This document shows positions 5,084 to 5,283 of a DNA stretch of 5,283 bases, one piece after another (position 1 is the first letter of the stretch; every line of letters starts with the position of its first letter). The position numbers and the translations under genes are program-made. The stretch covers positions 1 to 5,283 of the forward strand of contig CAKOOC010000033.1 in NCBI GenBank assembly GCA_934098375.1, read 5' to 3'. This stretch comes from an uncultured Bacilli bacterium (GTDB lineage: Bacteria; Bacillota_I; Bacilli_A; RF39; UBA660). The notes below the pieces were generated by a model. It searched no databases. It was not told where the DNA came from and saw only the letters and a list, made by a program, of their open reading frames with translations.

Positions 5084-5283
5084 TTATTTAACAACAATAT
5101 TAACTAACTTCCTAGGAACAGTTATAACTTTAACTATTTCTTTATTATCTATAAATGTTTTAACATTATCAATAGACTTAGCAAGTTCAACCATTTCTTC
5201 TTCTGGAGTATCTGTTGTAACTTCTATTTTTCCTCTAATCTTACCATTAACTTGAACAACTAAATTAAAGGTGTTTTTTACTA
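5084..5283 (-). CDS. leuS: Leucyl-tRNA synthetase, C-terminal end (partial)
   Basis: The last 65 codons of a gene that begins beyond the right edge of the window. The stretch NTFNLVVQVNGKIRGKIEV followed by TPEEEMVELAKS is the bacterial LeuRS C-terminal domain signature (V-Q-V-N-G-K-x-R). The end KEIVKVITVPRKLVNIVVK matches the usual KVI-VPGKLVNIV ending, with Arg in place of the common Gly. This domain contacts the tRNA elbow during leucine charging in the cytoplasm. The stop is TAA at 5084-5086. It is a housekeeping gene and marks the conserved chromosomal edge next to the accessory cluster. Confidence 0.93.
   Translation of the reverse strand, partial: VKNTFNLVVQVNGKIRGKIEVTTDTPEEEMVELAKSIDNVKTFIDNKEIVKVITVPRKLVNIVVK

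Noticed and set aside
1..5283. CRISPR arrays, tRNA or rRNA genes, insertion sequences, attachment sites
   Set aside because: No regularly spaced repeats, cloverleaf with conserved T-loop, transposase motifs or flanking inverted/direct repeats were seen on either strand.

Overview
The window is very A+T-rich (roughly a quarter G+C by eye). Every gene I can support lies on the minus strand. Long T-tract hairpin terminators, AGGAG-type ribosome binding sites, TTGACA-type promoter elements, TAA stops on all intact genes and Trp encoded by TGG (standard code) point to a low-G+C Firmicute, for instance a gut Bacilli or Clostridia lineage. No gene allows a finer placement.

Reading along the minus strand (right to left), the window opens with the C-terminal 65 codons of leucyl-tRNA synthetase (5084-5283) and its hairpin terminator (5047-5072). 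Next comes a compact transcription unit of its own: a strong promoter (4966-4993), a good ribosome binding site, a 38-codon gene for a cysteine-containing peptide (4818-4934), and a 12-bp hairpin terminator whose stem is partly built from the last codons of that gene (4787-4825). I do not recognise this peptide. It is the most novel item in the window.

Downstream is a cluster that looks like one operon, closed by a GAAA-loop terminator at 47-76. Its order is: a 5'-truncated, unrecognised remnant (4480-4716); a peptidase E-like (S51) gene (3818-4477); a decayed fragment of a class II aspartyl/asparaginyl-tRNA synthetase-like gene (3445-3720); an S51-like pseudogene with an internal deletion (2909-3452); a RimJ/RimL-type GNAT acetyltransferase (2307-2864); and three more intact S51-type genes (1455-2237, 752-1432, 77-727). 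The cluster thus holds five S51-family members from several subtypes. The middle genes are decaying while the outer ones are intact.

How the genes might work together is inference. S51 enzymes include Asp-X dipeptidases and cyanophycinases. RimL-type acetyltransferases and aspartyl-tRNA synthetase are both known in resistance to, or action of, Asp-nucleotide antibiotics such as microcin C. Several Asp/Asn-directed hydrolases plus an acetyltransferase plus a synthetase paralogue could therefore be a detoxification or self-protection set, or alternatively an Asp/Asn-peptide salvage set. No biosynthetic enzyme or transporter is visible in the window to decide this.
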